64,000 bases of DNA from the NCBI GenBank assembly GCA_030789695.1, contig CM061141.1, positions 199,877,600-199,941,599 on the forward strand. The letters run 5' to 3'. A program made the translations under genes and the position numbers. This document shows positions 20,790-31,543 of the stretch, one piece after another (positions within the stretch are counted from its first letter, which is position 1; each line of letters begins with the position of its first letter). Source of the DNA: Scilla litardierei (Eukaryota > Streptophyta > Magnoliopsida > Asparagales > Asparagaceae). The notes beneath the pieces are model-generated. The model had not been told where the DNA came from. It saw only the letters and a list, made by a program, of their open reading frames with translations, and searched no databases.

Positions 20790-21645
20790 TCAACATTTTT
20801 GTTGTCCCTTTTTACTCGGTGACGTGCATTATAAATTGATTTGCATGGAATGTTGGACTTTCAAAATCTCAGCCGGCCTCAGCGTGCTATTTGCCAAATC
20901 TCTCAATGATCCATCTCCATTCCCTGCTACTGCCCTTCATCGGAGTAGCCATCGACATAATTAGCAGCTTGATGGTTGTGCCTGCCCTCAACGACTGTTA
21001 ACCTTCACTCCTCACCGCCAACGCCGACGCCCACCATTACCACGCAATGAGAACATACATTGACACTTCTTGGTTTTAACTGGCCTGTCGGTCGTTTTTT
21101 CCTTTCGGTGTCACCTGTAAACCTCGCTTCTTTCACATGCAAAGTTGTTTACTTTGCATGTGAAAGAAGCGGGGTTTACAGGTGACACCGAAAGGAAAAA
21201 ACGACCGACAGGCCAGTTAAAACCAAGAAGTGTCAATGTCTGTTCTCATTGCGTGGTAATGGTGGGCGTCGGCGTTGGCGGTGAGGAGTGAAGGTTAACA
21301 GTCGTTGAGGGCAGGCACAACCATCAAGCTGCTAAATATGTCGAGGGCCATTCCGATGAAGGGCAGCAGGAATCCTATCGGAAGTTTTACATGCAAAGCG
21401 ACAACATTCTTGTTGTCCCTTTTTACACGGTGACGTGCATTCTAAATTTATTTGCATGGAAGGTAGGATTTTCCTACAGGACTGTCAAAATTTCAGCCGG
21501 CCTCAGCGTGCTATTTGCCAAATCTCTCAATGATTCCATCTCCATTCCCTGCAACTGCCCTTCATCGGAATGGCCCTCGACATAATTAGCAGCTTGATGG
21601 TTGTGCCTGCCCAACTGCCCTCAATGACTGTTAACCTCCACTGAA
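20790..21645. repeat. Foldback with ~225-bp arms plus a direct third copy
   Basis: Arms at about 20920-21145 and 21151-21373 are reverse complements with few differences and a 5-bp loop at 21146-21150 (TGTTT). A direct copy of the left arm and its upstream flank (20790-21010) recurs at 21400-21640, starting CAACATT.TTGTTGTCCC. No transposase ORF or obvious terminal motif. A transcript would form a long, near-perfect hairpin. Could be a foldback element, an inverted-repeat small-RNA source, or a breakage product. Confidence 0.85.
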
Positions 21646-21885
21646 CGCTGGATTTTTTTTCGACATAAATAGTACCTTGGATTTTTGTACCTTCTCGAGC
21701 AATCTCAACCGTATCTACATGCATGTAAAATCACCAAATTTCTACATCATTTTCCACCCAATTGAATAAGAATTACACCTATAGTGTATTTAAAAGTATA
21801 TACTTACCAAATGGAATACCTCGAAAATCCCTACTTTCACACCCAAGAAAGGAAGAAAATGCTCATGTATCCTAGAAGGTCCGCT
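21646..21885. other. Unassigned AT-rich sequence
   Basis: No ORF, repeat or motif recognised. Confidence 0.4.
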
Positions 21886-21998
21886 GACCGCTGAGATCTT
21901 CTGTGAAGATTTGAAGGTGCATTTTGGTTGCAAATGCTACTACGCTGACCGCTGAGATCTTCTGGGAAGATTTGAAGGTGCATTTTGGTTGCGAAGTT
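21886..21998. repeat. Tandem duplication of ~57 bp
   Basis: The block starting CGCTGACCGCTGAGATCTTC (about 21886 and 21942) is present twice in tandem, each ending GTGCATTTTGGTTGC. Origin unknown. Confidence 0.8.
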
Positions 21999-22210
21999 AG
22001 ACTGATTTCATTGGAGTCATCTTCTACCGCCATCCCATTCTCTTTACAGGCATCTACATCATGAAGGAAATGGTCCACATTGAAATAGCAGGAGTAACTT
22101 TCAATTTTATCTTCCATTTACCATGGTATATTTCTACATCAAACAGAACGAAGCAATGGTTAGAATTTGTCCGGTTAAACTGAGAAACAAATATATTGTA
22201 AGAAAAATAT

Positions 22211-22515
22211 GTAGAATACCGTGGCTATACGAGGAAGATCCGAGAAGCAGAATACTTGGCAGATGTAATTGAAACCACTGTGGCGCGACCTCGGTAGTAA
22301 TCGCTGTTGCCGGTTGCTCCCGAAGGTTAACACAGCAGCCCCTGGCCGCGTCCACACTTGACTACGTAGAATACCGTGTCTATACGAGGAAGATCCGAGA
22401 AGCAGAATACTTGGCAGATGTAATTGAAACCGCTGTGGCGCGACCTCGGTGGTAATCGCTGTTGCCGGTTGCTCCTGAAGGTTAACACAGCAGCCCCTGG
22501 CCGCGTCCACACTTG
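22211..22515. repeat. Tandem duplication, period 155 bp
   Basis: GTAGAATACCGTG starts at 22211 and again at 22366; both copies run to GCGTCCACACTTG with only a few differences. The sequence is GC-richer than its flanks (GGCGCGACCTCGG) and could be a captured gene piece, but no product was recognised on either strand. Confidence 0.8.
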
Positions 22516-22990
22516 GCCAGAGACTTTGGATTTTGCACAGTATAGCTACCCAGGAGAACGAGATGAAGCACAGAAGAATTTTTGGAGGAAGCAATTTTTC
22601 CGTGTATTTTCTTGAGGAAAGCAGTGGGATATAAATAGAGTTCAAAAAATAGCTGTTATGAATTCAAACAGTCAAATATTAAACGAGTATTAAAATAGGC
22701 TTTGAATGCTGTGTATTAAACCGAGGCTTTAACTGCGTATTTATTGAGATGTTTTGAATGCTGCAATCAAATTAGCAGTTACCAACATTTTAGAATGAGA
22801 CGCCATTTATTATAGACGATTTGGACTGCCCATGGATGAGGATGATACTACAGTTGATTTACTGTGAGTCATGGAAAGAACCCGTGAGTCTACAGTTGTT
22901 GAGCTCGTGAATATACAATATATACAGATGTTGCGGTGTGAGTAATTTTTGTGGGTAATCTCAAACACAAAGCGAAATTTTTGAGGGCGT
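22516..22990. other. Unassigned AT-rich sequence
   Basis: No gene recognised. A 'tgaatgctg' phrase recurs, otherwise featureless. Confidence 0.4.
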
Positions 22991-22999
22991 TCACGGTCA

Positions 23000-23711
23000 A
23001 TTTATAGTGAAATTGACCATTCAAATTGATGAGTATAAGTCCGTTATCCTATAGCTAGCCCTTCATTGCAAACATTTACGTAGACAATCATATATATCAG
23101 TTTGTAAGAGCATAGGCTAATGAATCAGTTTGGGTCTGTATCAGTATGTACATCAATATAGTTGAATTCGATTGAATATGCCTTCAGCTTGAATAAGTAT
23201 CAAATTTAATTTTAAAGTTTGCATGTAGTTTCTGAGTCAGAGTGAATAAGTATCCGGTTTAATCTACAATGTTTCCAGATTGAACAAGTATAATAAGACT
23301 TAAATCTAAAAGCTTACATGTAGGCTTGATTGGGAATCAGAATAAGTATGATTACATTTATTCCCGTGGTCGTGTTGAGAAAATTTGTCATCGATGAAAC
23401 ATCAGCTTAACGCGCACAACGAGTAAATTCTGCTGGTTGTGCGCGTTAAACAATTGTTCATAAAATACCTTAGATGCTCAAAGCGAACAGCTGGCTCTGG
23501 CTGTGCTTGTTGTGCACTTTGCGCAATTAAAGTAACCATTATAAATATCATCAACGCGCACAACGGCCATAAATTAGTTGGTACTGGGCGTTTAGCAATT
23601 ATGTAAGCGGCTATTAATTTTTCCAGCTCACGTCCCACCGACCGGTCAAACATTCTTGAGAAATGCACATGTCTGGTATCAATCAGCTGTAGATTTACGA
23701 ATAGTCTTTTG
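23000..23711. repeat. Dispersed segment family R, copy 1 (cut by TE-C)
   Basis: Shares blocks with the 31.5-42.8 kb mosaic: CCATTCAAATTGATGAGTAT near 23019 (also ~33446), CAGTTTGTAAGAGCATAGGC near 23099 (also ~31563, 36311, 39609 and 42648), and hairpin motifs of the type CGCGCACAACG...TTGTGCGCG near 23411. The last is a diverged form of the palindrome in the 4.3-20.7 kb array. TE-C inserted at TTTTG 23707-23711; the family continues at 31544. Confidence 0.75.
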
Positions 23712-24314
23712 TGTAGGATCCTGCCAAAACAGAGTTAGGATCGATAAATGAAGTTAAGACTTACGCTTGCGTATGCGGCACGGTAGTCTACGAACTTCGC
23801 CTTCGGATTCGCCACGACGGATCGAGTCTACTCACGAACGGAGTAAGGCTACTAAATCCACAATCTAAATCTCTACTTTAGATTAAGAACTTGGATAGAG
23901 GAAGAGAAAGGATTTCTGCAGAGCTTCGCTATGATGAAGATGCATGCATGAATTTCATGCAAAAGGTGTAAGAAATGGCTTACCCTTGGGTCTTATTTAT
24001 AGCCCCCAAGGTAGTTATTTTAGGGTAAGTTGTTCCTTTGGAACAACTTAATTAAGGTGTACCATGATACATGGCACATTATAAGCTTAAGTTGTACCAT
24101 ATGCATGGTACAACATAAGCTTAAGATATTCCCCCTTTATTAGCCATATGTCGCATGCACTTATGCATATAATGCGACTTTCCCACTCATCCAGAGATCC
24201 TCTCCGCAAGGGAACAGATTCCCTTTGTACACGATTTCGTGTACGCGACGTTCGAGGTCCGTATTCCCTCGTACATCCCCCACAAGGGTGTACAAACGTC
24301 TTCCATATCCAACA
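23712..24314 (-). repeat. 3' LTR of TE-C (603 bp)
   Basis: Near-identical to 30936-31538. On the minus strand it reads TGTTGGATATGG to GGATCCTACA, with a TATA box in GGGGGCTATAAATAAG near 24000. A 44-bp element at 24081-24124 has GTTGTACCAT and ATGGTACAAC around ATGC, flanked by direct copies of ATAAGCTTAA. Confidence 0.95.
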
Positions 24315-25360
24315 TCTCCCACTCACACTTGAGGGGATTGTAAGAGAACGTCTTTCCCTTAGTTCTTTCATCTATCATACCGAGAAATAGACCGTGCGAC
24401 CGTCATGCGCGTAGAGTCTGTTGTTGTGCACTTGTTAGAGATACACAACGACCTCGAAGGTGCAAAGTTGAGTAGTTCAACGCATGCTTTACCCTAGATT
24501 ATTTCTTCACATTTCTTGTACTTTATATTCAACAATTGAATCCCATCTGGATTACAATTGGCTGGCCAGCTTTGAATCATTAAAGTCAAAATGCGAATAT
24601 GAAATCAATCTTCCTCTTCTTGCGAACCTTCTGATCTTGACTTGATTCGCTTTTCTAACGTGCCCCGCCGAGCCGAATTACCATAGCCCATTAGTAACAC
24701 GCTAAGATAGCGATCATCTCGTCAAATCTAAAGGAACCAATTGGAGTCCTTGAGGGTAAGAGTTAAGACCTGTATGGCCTTTGAGTCTCACATGATAGCA
24801 AACACTATTGCTTCTAACTCAGTGGTCGAAATGCATACGTGGTATGAACACGTATTACAACATCACTCCTTTCCCAGGGAGAGTATGTCTTAATGATGTT
24901 GTACGGATGAAAGATCAGACACCACAGTGCCTATCTTTTGAGTCCCCTTACTACTCAGGAAATATTCCCGGACTCTCATCCTGCATAAGACAGATAGGAT
25001 TATAAAATCCAATGAGATCTTTTTATCCTTGTGATACAGATCTCAGATCTTTTGTAAGCATCCATATGATGCAGATCTTTCATTCGACTATCTTTGTTAA
25101 AGTCATGACTCTAAATCATTCGTCTAATGATTTTGACTTTAAACTAGTCTCATCTCTATCTTATCCATCTGATAAGATAAGGCGGTTGCTCATGTGAGAG
25201 AGCCAACCTTAATCTGTCCGACATACACACAATTCAGCTGAGATTTCAAAAAATGTACACAAACATTTCTTTAAGAAATTCATATGCAATGCTTGAAAAA
25301 GAACTTATTCTTTTATTAAATTTGATCTTTCTTAGACATAGGAATATATATTGGTACAAC
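24315..25360 (-). other. TE-C 3' noncoding region and polypurine tract
   Basis: About 1 kb between the pol stop and the 3' LTR. The minus-strand sequence AGTGTGAGTGGGAGA at 24315-24329 abuts the LTR and is the likely polypurine tract. No ORF recognised in the rest. Confidence 0.65.
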
Positions 25361-28085
25361 TCAGCTCATACGCAATCCTTGGGATGATAAGTGTTTATAA
25401 AACACATTTCTGGGGATCGCTTTCGTAAGCTGATCCACTATCATCTCATGCGTAGATATGTACCTTATGTCTACCTTCTTGGTTTTATCATAGTCTTTTG
25501 CAAAACTGCAGTTCCTTTAAGATACTGCATTATCCTCTTAACCGCTTTCCAGTGTTCTTGCCCTGGGTTGGATTGGTAACAGCTTACCATTTCCAACGGC
25601 AAAACAGATGTCCGGTCTCGTACACACCATAGCGTACATAAGACTATCAACTGCACTGGAATATGGAACTTTTTCCATAATTTCCTTTTCCTTTTGGTTC
25701 TTTGGACACGATTCCAGATATAAATTATCGCATATGCTTATATGAATATAAATGGACTTGCAGTCCTGCATATTAAATCGTTCTAGACCCTTCTTTATAT
25801 AAGTCTCCTGTGAAAGAGAAAGAAGTTTCTTCGAACGATTCCTTGAAATCTTAACTCCAAGGATATATGCGGCTTTTCCTATGCCTTTCATCTCAAATAC
25901 TGATGAAAGCCAAGCCTTGATACTCATCACAAAGCCCTTGTCATTTCTGGCTATTAAAATGTTATCTACATATAGAGACATGATAATATACTTGCTTTTA
26001 TTCCTCTTGATATATACTCAGTTATCTTCATCAAGCATGGAAAAATCCATTTGATAAGACAACTTCTTGAAATCGTATATACCATTGCCTCGAGGATTAT
26101 TTAAGACCATATATGGACTTACGAAGTTTACAAACCTTATGTTCGTTTCCTTATTTTACAAACCCTGTTGGTTGTTCCATATAGATCTCCTCGTCCAATT
26201 CTCCATTGAGAAAGGCAGTCTTTACATCCATCTGATGTAATTCGAGGTATAAGCAAGCTACCATTGCCAGAATCATGCGAATCAAGGTAAAACGTACAAC
26301 AGGTGAGAAGTTTTCTTCGTTGTCTATCCCTTCCTGTTGCGTAAAACCTTTCGCGACAAGGCGAGCTTTATATCTATCTATAGAGCCATCAGCCTTATGC
26401 TTGATCTTGAGAACCCATTTGTTCCCAATTGCTCTATGTCCTCTGGGTGAGTTAACTAAGTCCCAGACTTGGTTAACTTTTATGGATTTCAATTCCTCCT
26501 ACATCGCTTCCATCCATTTGTCTTTTGCAGGGCATGATTCGGCATATTTGAGATTCTTCAAGTCCTTGTTGACTCGATTTAAGATCAATTCTAATATCAC
26601 TCCCACTTGAAATGTTTTTAGAATTGCTCCCACTTGGATCATTATTCCCGTATGGAATAGGATAATCGTCATTCGTATAATCCATTGGTGAAGGTTGAAA
26701 AGAATTTTCGTTTTCTTTTCACCAAGAATTTCTCCCACTCGAATGAGGTAATCCTTTTTGATCATAAATCTCAAAATAGAGATAAGTCCTGACTTATCTC
26801 GCCCTGTCTTGGAAACTCGTTTTCCAAGAAAGTGACATCCTTTGACTCAAACTCAATTAGCACACCATTGTCTTCCTGATTAACAAAAACATAACCTTTG
26901 GAGTTTTATGCGTATCGTTTAAAGATACATTTCCTTCCCCATGGCCCAATTTTGCCATACTTATTGGAGGAAATATGTGCGTTGAATGCACAAACTCAAG
27001 GTAAAAATGTTTAAGTCAGGAGACCTTTGGTTCCACAACTCATAAGGAGTGGAGCTAACTGACTTCGAGGGTACGCGGTTTAAAATGAAAACGGTTGTCA
27101 ATAATGCATCACCCAAAAGGTGATTGGCAAGTTAGCTTGCGCCATCATTGAACGGACCATTTTTCATTAAAGTCCTATACCTCCTTTCTGCAACACCAAT
27201 TTGTTGAGGAGTATAAGGCATAGTTACCTGATACTATGCCTTTTTCATCACAAAGTTCCTTTAAACTTGTTGATTGATATTCACCGCCCCTATCGGTTCG
27301 CACGACCTTAATCTTGCGATCTAATTGATTCTCCACTAAACTCATATAGTTTTTAAAGCAGGTTTAGTGCTTTCACTTTTGTGGGATATCAAATAGATAT
27401 GACCGAATCGGGTGAAATCATCAATAAAAGTGATGAAATAGGACTTCCCGCGTCTTGTCTTGACATTCATCGGACCACATATGTCCGAATGGATAAGCTG
27501 TAATGGAACCTCGGCCCTTGTGCCGGTTCCAAACGGCTTGCGACAAGATTTCCTCACAAGGCAATGTTTGCAGATCGACATTTCAACCTTTGAAACATTG
27601 GATAGAAGGCCACGTTTGGCAAGTCTACCCAAACGCGTTGGTCCAATATGACCAAGCCTTGTGTGCCAACAAATTATATTAGACTCATTAGTCAAAGAAT
27701 TTGTCACAAGGAAATTTTTATTACATGAGGAATTATACATTGTACTTATTACAATAAATCCTTTGAAACACAAACCCAGTACCAATAAAGGAATTATTAC
27801 AAAAATAGGTCCATATTACAAACATGAAGGAACCATCTATTAACCAAGACCTAATAAATTGACCACAGTTTTAATATTCCTTTGAATATATGGAATGAAG
27901 AGAACATCATGAAGTAGGATAGTGCGGCCGTTGTCCAAGACAAGCTTGCGAGTCCCAACGCCTTTCACTTCAACACGTGTGTTGTTTCCTACATTGATCC
28001 ACTTCATTCCTTGGGTATCCGGTGATACTCCACGAAGGACCGTCTGTCCTTTGCTATGTGGTCGGTGGCACCTGAATCAATTATC
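25361..28085 (-). pseudogene. TE-C pol, degraded
   Basis: Pieces appear in Copia order on the minus strand: protease DSGATDH near 28060-28080; GAG-pre-integrase with LGHIGPTRLGRLAKRG and CKHC (27342-27785); integrase core IDDFTRFGHIYLIS and DRGGEYQS (near 27290); RT with DRYKARLVAKGFTQQEG and MDVKTAFLNGELDEEIYMEQ (26151-26492); then YVDN at 25961-25972. The second Asp of the catalytic YVDD is Asn. Stops and shifts break the stretch 25980-26150. RNase H is mostly deleted: a WKAVKRIMQYLKGT segment (25500s) passes almost directly to a C-terminal VDQLTKAIPRN segment ending at 25361. Precise lineage within Copia is not resolved. Confidence 0.88.
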
Positions 28086-29003
28086 CCAAAAATGGATTAG
28101 ATTCCACAAGAAATAGTGAACTAGAAACACATATGTAACTAGTATTACAAGTTACCTCGTCACTTCCACTCGTACACGAATGAGCATAGTGACCGAGCTT
28201 GTTACACTTGAAGCACTTGATCCTTTTCAAGTCTTTCTTCTTGTGCAATTTCTTGTGCCCACCCTTATGTTTGGGTTCCTTGGTAGACTCAGGTTGCTTA
28301 TTACGTTCATTAGAAGACTTCGAACGATCTTTACGTTTCTTTCCCCCGTGTGAGGAACTAGCAACCATGTGCACTTCTGCACTTGGCTTGGCAGCCGCAA
28401 GCCGCTCTTCCTCTAATTCGAGGTGCTTGGAAACATCGTTGAAGGTCTTTATGCTCTCATTATGAGTGAGATGCATCTTCATCTGATCCCACCCATTTGG
28501 TAGGGAACGTATGACTGCTTGGATTTTTGCTCATCTGTGAGCACATGACCTGCGTCCTTTAACTCCGAGATAAGGTTCGCCATATGTCGCAGATGTTTCC
28601 CTATGGAATGATCTGGACGTTTCTTATATGTATCGAACCTTATAGTTAAGGCGCGAAGTTTGGACACCGATGTGCCACCGAACTTCTCCTTTAGCTTGGA
28701 CCATATGTCCATGGCTAGGTCATGTTCCCGGAAGATGCACATTATGTCATCAGCCATACTACTTAATAACGTAATGCGCGCTATCTTATTCTTCCGAGAT
28801 CAAGCATCAAAAGCTTCCTTGTCTCGTCGGTGTTGGGCCGTAGTGCCCAACTCGAGTTCAATCATAACGTTCTTTAGAGTTTCGAGCACTTCTTGCTCCT
28901 CTAGAACGTATTGTATCTTTATGGACCAAAGTTTGTAATTATCGCCGTTGAGTTTTTCACCTCTGTTTAACTCAGCGACGATATTCTTTGAAGCGGAAGA
29001 CAT
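28086..29003 (-). pseudogene. TE-C gag, degraded
   Basis: Minus-strand start ATG at 29001-29003 (MSSASKNIVAELNRGEKLNG). The N-terminal Copia gag domain has YKLWSIKIQYVLEEQEVLET. An in-frame TGA lies at 28800-28802, and a one-base slip in an A run near 28525 shifts the frame. The zinc knuckle CFKCNKLGHYAHSC lies at 28174-28215 after a Lys/His-rich stretch. Not translatable as a whole. Confidence 0.87.
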
Positions 29004-29470
29004 TTTACTTTTAAAATGCTGCAAAAGACACAAAACCGAAGGTTCGATCAAAACATTGCATAAAAATTCTTAAAATATAACTCCCACTTGAAATGATAAT
29101 AGAGTATCCCATTTGGATAGTTCTAAAAATTCAAATCCCACTTGGAATTATATTATATTTGATAAGTTACTTTCGAAAAATATTGAAGATGTTGTTCTAG
29201 AATCGAAAAGGTCTCTATGATTCCAATCACCATCTAGAACAACCTTCAATATTCCCCCATCACTTATCAAACAATAGTACTCTTATAGTACTAGCAGCGG
29301 AAAACGAGTATTTGATAAGTTACTTTCGAAAAATATTGAAGATGTTACTCTAGAATCGGAAAGGTCACTATGTTTCCAATCACCATCTAGAGTAACTTTC
29401 AATTTTTCTCCCTCACTTTATCAAATGTTAGTACTCTTATAGTACTTTGCAGCGGAAAAGCGTTTTTGAA
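29004..29470 (-). repeat. TE-C leader: ~170-bp duplicated block
   Basis: Two copies of a block containing GATAAGTTACTTTCGAAAAA (about 29161 and 29311), each followed by a variant of CCAATCACCATCTAGA and a 'tagtactcttatagtact' phrase. It lies in the long untranslated leader between primer site and gag. Confidence 0.75.
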
Positions 29471-29489
29471 AACGTATTTTTCAAAACGA

Positions 29490-29740
29490 ATTTAAAATAC
29501 ATTGGCTAATCTCCGTAGAGTAGAGCACAACGTCATAAGTTCATTGGCTAATCTCCGTGGAGTAGAGCACAATGACATGGCTAATCTCGCATGAAGTAGA
29601 GCATTACGGCTAATCTTCAAGGAGTAGAGCACAATTACATAAGTACATTGGCTAATCTCCGTAGAGTAGAGCACAATGACTTAGCTAATCTCACATGAAG
29701 TAGAGCACTATGGCTAGTCTTCAAGGAGTAGAGCCCAATG
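29490..29740 (-). repeat. TE-C leader: TAGAGC tandem array
   Basis: Seven or eight units of the form GGCTAATCT....GAGTAGAGCACAA, 25-40 bp each, with alternating CTCCGTGGAG, CTCGCATGAAG and CTTCAAGGAG variants that repeat in order, indicating a three-unit higher-order duplication. No coding sense. Confidence 0.8.
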
Positions 29741-29949
29741 AAAAAACTTCATTTAAAACGTTAGTCCCGTATGAACTAGTCGGCACTGTGGTTAGCCCCG
29801 TATGGGCTAATCGGCACATTCGAGTTTGACCAAGGCCTTTTGTCACCCCGTATGGGTCAGTAGGCAAGTTTGCAATCGATTCAGGCCTTCTGCCAGATTG
29901 GTCGACCAAAAACACCAAATTGGTCGACCAATTTTTCGAAATGCAACTT

Positions 29950-30440
29950 CTCCCGGCCAGGGCATCTGCCCTGGCCGGGGCTTGGCCAAGGGCCGGCCAG
30001 GGCCTCTGCCCTGGCCGGCCAGGGGCCCTGGCCCCCTCGGCCAGGGCCGGCCAGGCCCTGGCCTCTGCCAGGGCCGGCCGGCCAGGCCACTGGCCGGGGC
30101 CAGGGCTCCTGCCCTGGCCTCAGCCAGGCCCTGGCCTGAGGCCAGGGTGCCGGCCCTGGCCTCTGCCAGGGCCGACAGGCCGGCCCTGGCCTCTGCCAGG
30201 GCCGGCCTGGCCCTGGCAGTGGCCAGGGCGCCGGCCCTGGCCTCTGCCAGGGCCGGCAGGCCGGCCAGGGCCGGCCTGGCCGGCAGGCCTTGGCCAAGGC
30301 CGGCCACTGCCGGCCTGGCCTTGGCCGGCCACTGCCGACCTGGCCTTGGCCGGTCATGGCTTGGCCATGGCCGGCCATGGCCAAGGCCATTCGGCGTTGG
30401 CCGGCCATGGCCCCTTTGGCCATGGCCGGCCACCCCCTTT
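29950..30440 (-). repeat. TE-C leader: CTGGCC/GGCCAG low-complexity array (~490 bp)
   Basis: Almost purely G+C, built from GGCCAGGGC, CTGGCCGGCC and GCCGGCC words, many self-complementary. It sits in an otherwise AT-rich element, between primer site and gag, so it is part of the genomic RNA leader. Long Gly/Pro/Ala/Arg ORFs on both strands are compositional artefacts. Confidence 0.85.
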
Positions 30441-30714
30441 GAATGGGGTTGTCGCACTTATTCCTCCCCCTTGATGGGGTGGTCGCCGGTGGTTATTGGC
30501 CGTAGCCAACCCCCTCCGCTTGAGGAGGGGGGGTGCATGGCCTTCATAGCCCATTTGGCCATGGTGCACATGTACCAAATTTCCTCTTACCCGATGGAAA
30601 TAACTACCATCATCTTCCTCGATGAAGCACCCGTTCGTCGATGAAGCACCCGTTCGTCGAGAAATTAGTTATTTCCTAATGGCCGTGTGCCAAAAATGAA
30701 AAATAACTTACTAC

Positions 30715-30880
30715 GTGAACGGTCGGTTCTTCCCGTCACGGAGAGTTCCTACCATATCCGTAATGATAGGATACCCTAACGTGAAAAGAACAACCGCTGC
30801 GTTCTCTCCGTCACGAAGCGTTCCTACTATATCCGTAATAGTAGGAGACCCATTCGTGAAAAAGACAACGACACGTTCAT
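30715..30880 (-). repeat. TE-C leader: ~80-bp tandem duplication next to primer site
   Basis: Two imperfect copies of a block with CCGTCACG.AG.GTTCCTAC..TATCCGTAAT (about 30733 and 30809). Adjacent to the primer binding site. An 18-bp duplication GATGAAGCACCCGTTCGTCG lies nearby at ~30621-30660. Confidence 0.75.
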
Positions 30881-30921
30881 AGTTTCGACGGGGCGGTGGT
30901 TTGACCGGGGCGAACCCATAT

Positions 30922-30934
30922 GGCTCTGATACCA
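30922..30934 (-). other. Primer binding site of TE-C (initiator-Met tRNA)
   Basis: Minus-strand TGGTATCAGAGCC starts one base inside the 5' LTR boundary. Complementary to the initiator Met tRNA 3' end; it fixes the element's orientation. Confidence 0.9.
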
Positions 30935-30935
30935 A

Positions 30936-31538
30936 TGTAGGATCCTGCCAAAACAGAGTTAGGATCGATAAATGAAGTTAAGACTTACGCTTGCGTATGC
31001 GGCACGGTAGTCTACGAACTTCGCCTTCGGATTCGCCACGACGGATCGAGTCTACTCACGAACGGAGTAAGGCTACTAAATCCACAATCTAAATCTCTAC
31101 TTTAGATTAAGAACTTGGATAGAGGAAGAGAAAGGATTTCTGCAGAGCTTCGCTATGATGAAGATGCATGCATGAATTTCATGCAAAAGGTGTAAGAAAT
31201 GGCTTACCCTTGGGTCTTATTTATAGCCCCCAAGGTAGTTATTTTAGGGTAAGTTGTTCCTTTGGAACAACTTAATTAAGGTGTACCATGATACATGGCA
31301 CATTATAAGCTTAAGTTGTACCATATGCATGGTACAACATAAGCTTAAGATATTCCCCCTTTATTAGCCATATGTCGCATGCACTTATGCATATAATGCG
31401 ACTTTCCCACTCATCCAGAGATCCTCTCCGCAAGGGAACAGATTCCCTTTGTACACGATTTCGTGTACGCGACGTTCGAGGTCTGTATTCCCTCGTACAT
31501 CCCCCACAAGGGTGTACAAACGTCTTCCATATCCAACA
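30936..31538 (-). repeat. 5' LTR of TE-C (603 bp)
   Basis: Identical to 23712-24314 except one base seen by eye. Carries the TATA box (minus strand, near 31224) and the 44-bp hairpin element (31305-31348). Followed by the TTTTG target duplication. Confidence 0.95.
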
Positions 31539-31543
31539 TTTTG

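Larger units (their letters stand above)
23712..31538 (-). mobile_element. TE-C: complete-length Ty1/Copia element, minus strand, 7,827 bp, decayed interior
   Basis: Two 603-bp LTRs (TGTTGG...CCTACA on the minus strand), initiator-Met primer site at 30922-30934, decayed gag and pol in Copia order, a purine-rich tract before the 3' LTR, and a TTTTG target duplication (23707-23711, 31539-31543). The LTRs differ at one base that I can find (C/T at about 24250 versus 31484), so insertion is very recent, yet gag-pol has several stops, a frameshift, a catalytic change and a large RNase H gap. It must have been copied with enzymes supplied in trans, or the LTRs were homogenised. Confidence 0.94.

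Noticed and set aside
22175..22645. 156-aa minus-strand ORF over the 155-bp duplication
   Set aside because: Contains the same peptide twice because of the duplication, and no family resemblance.
29757..29816. GAACTAGTCGGCAC in the TE-C leader as another member of the ACCGAC array family
   Set aside because: Only isolated CTAGTCGGC and CTAATCGGC words, not nested palindromes with the conserved spacers; TE-C LTRs lack the array.
29826..30644. 272-aa Gly/Pro/Ala/Arg-rich ORF and its antisense partners
   Set aside because: Low-complexity G+C array read in several frames; no conserved protein features.
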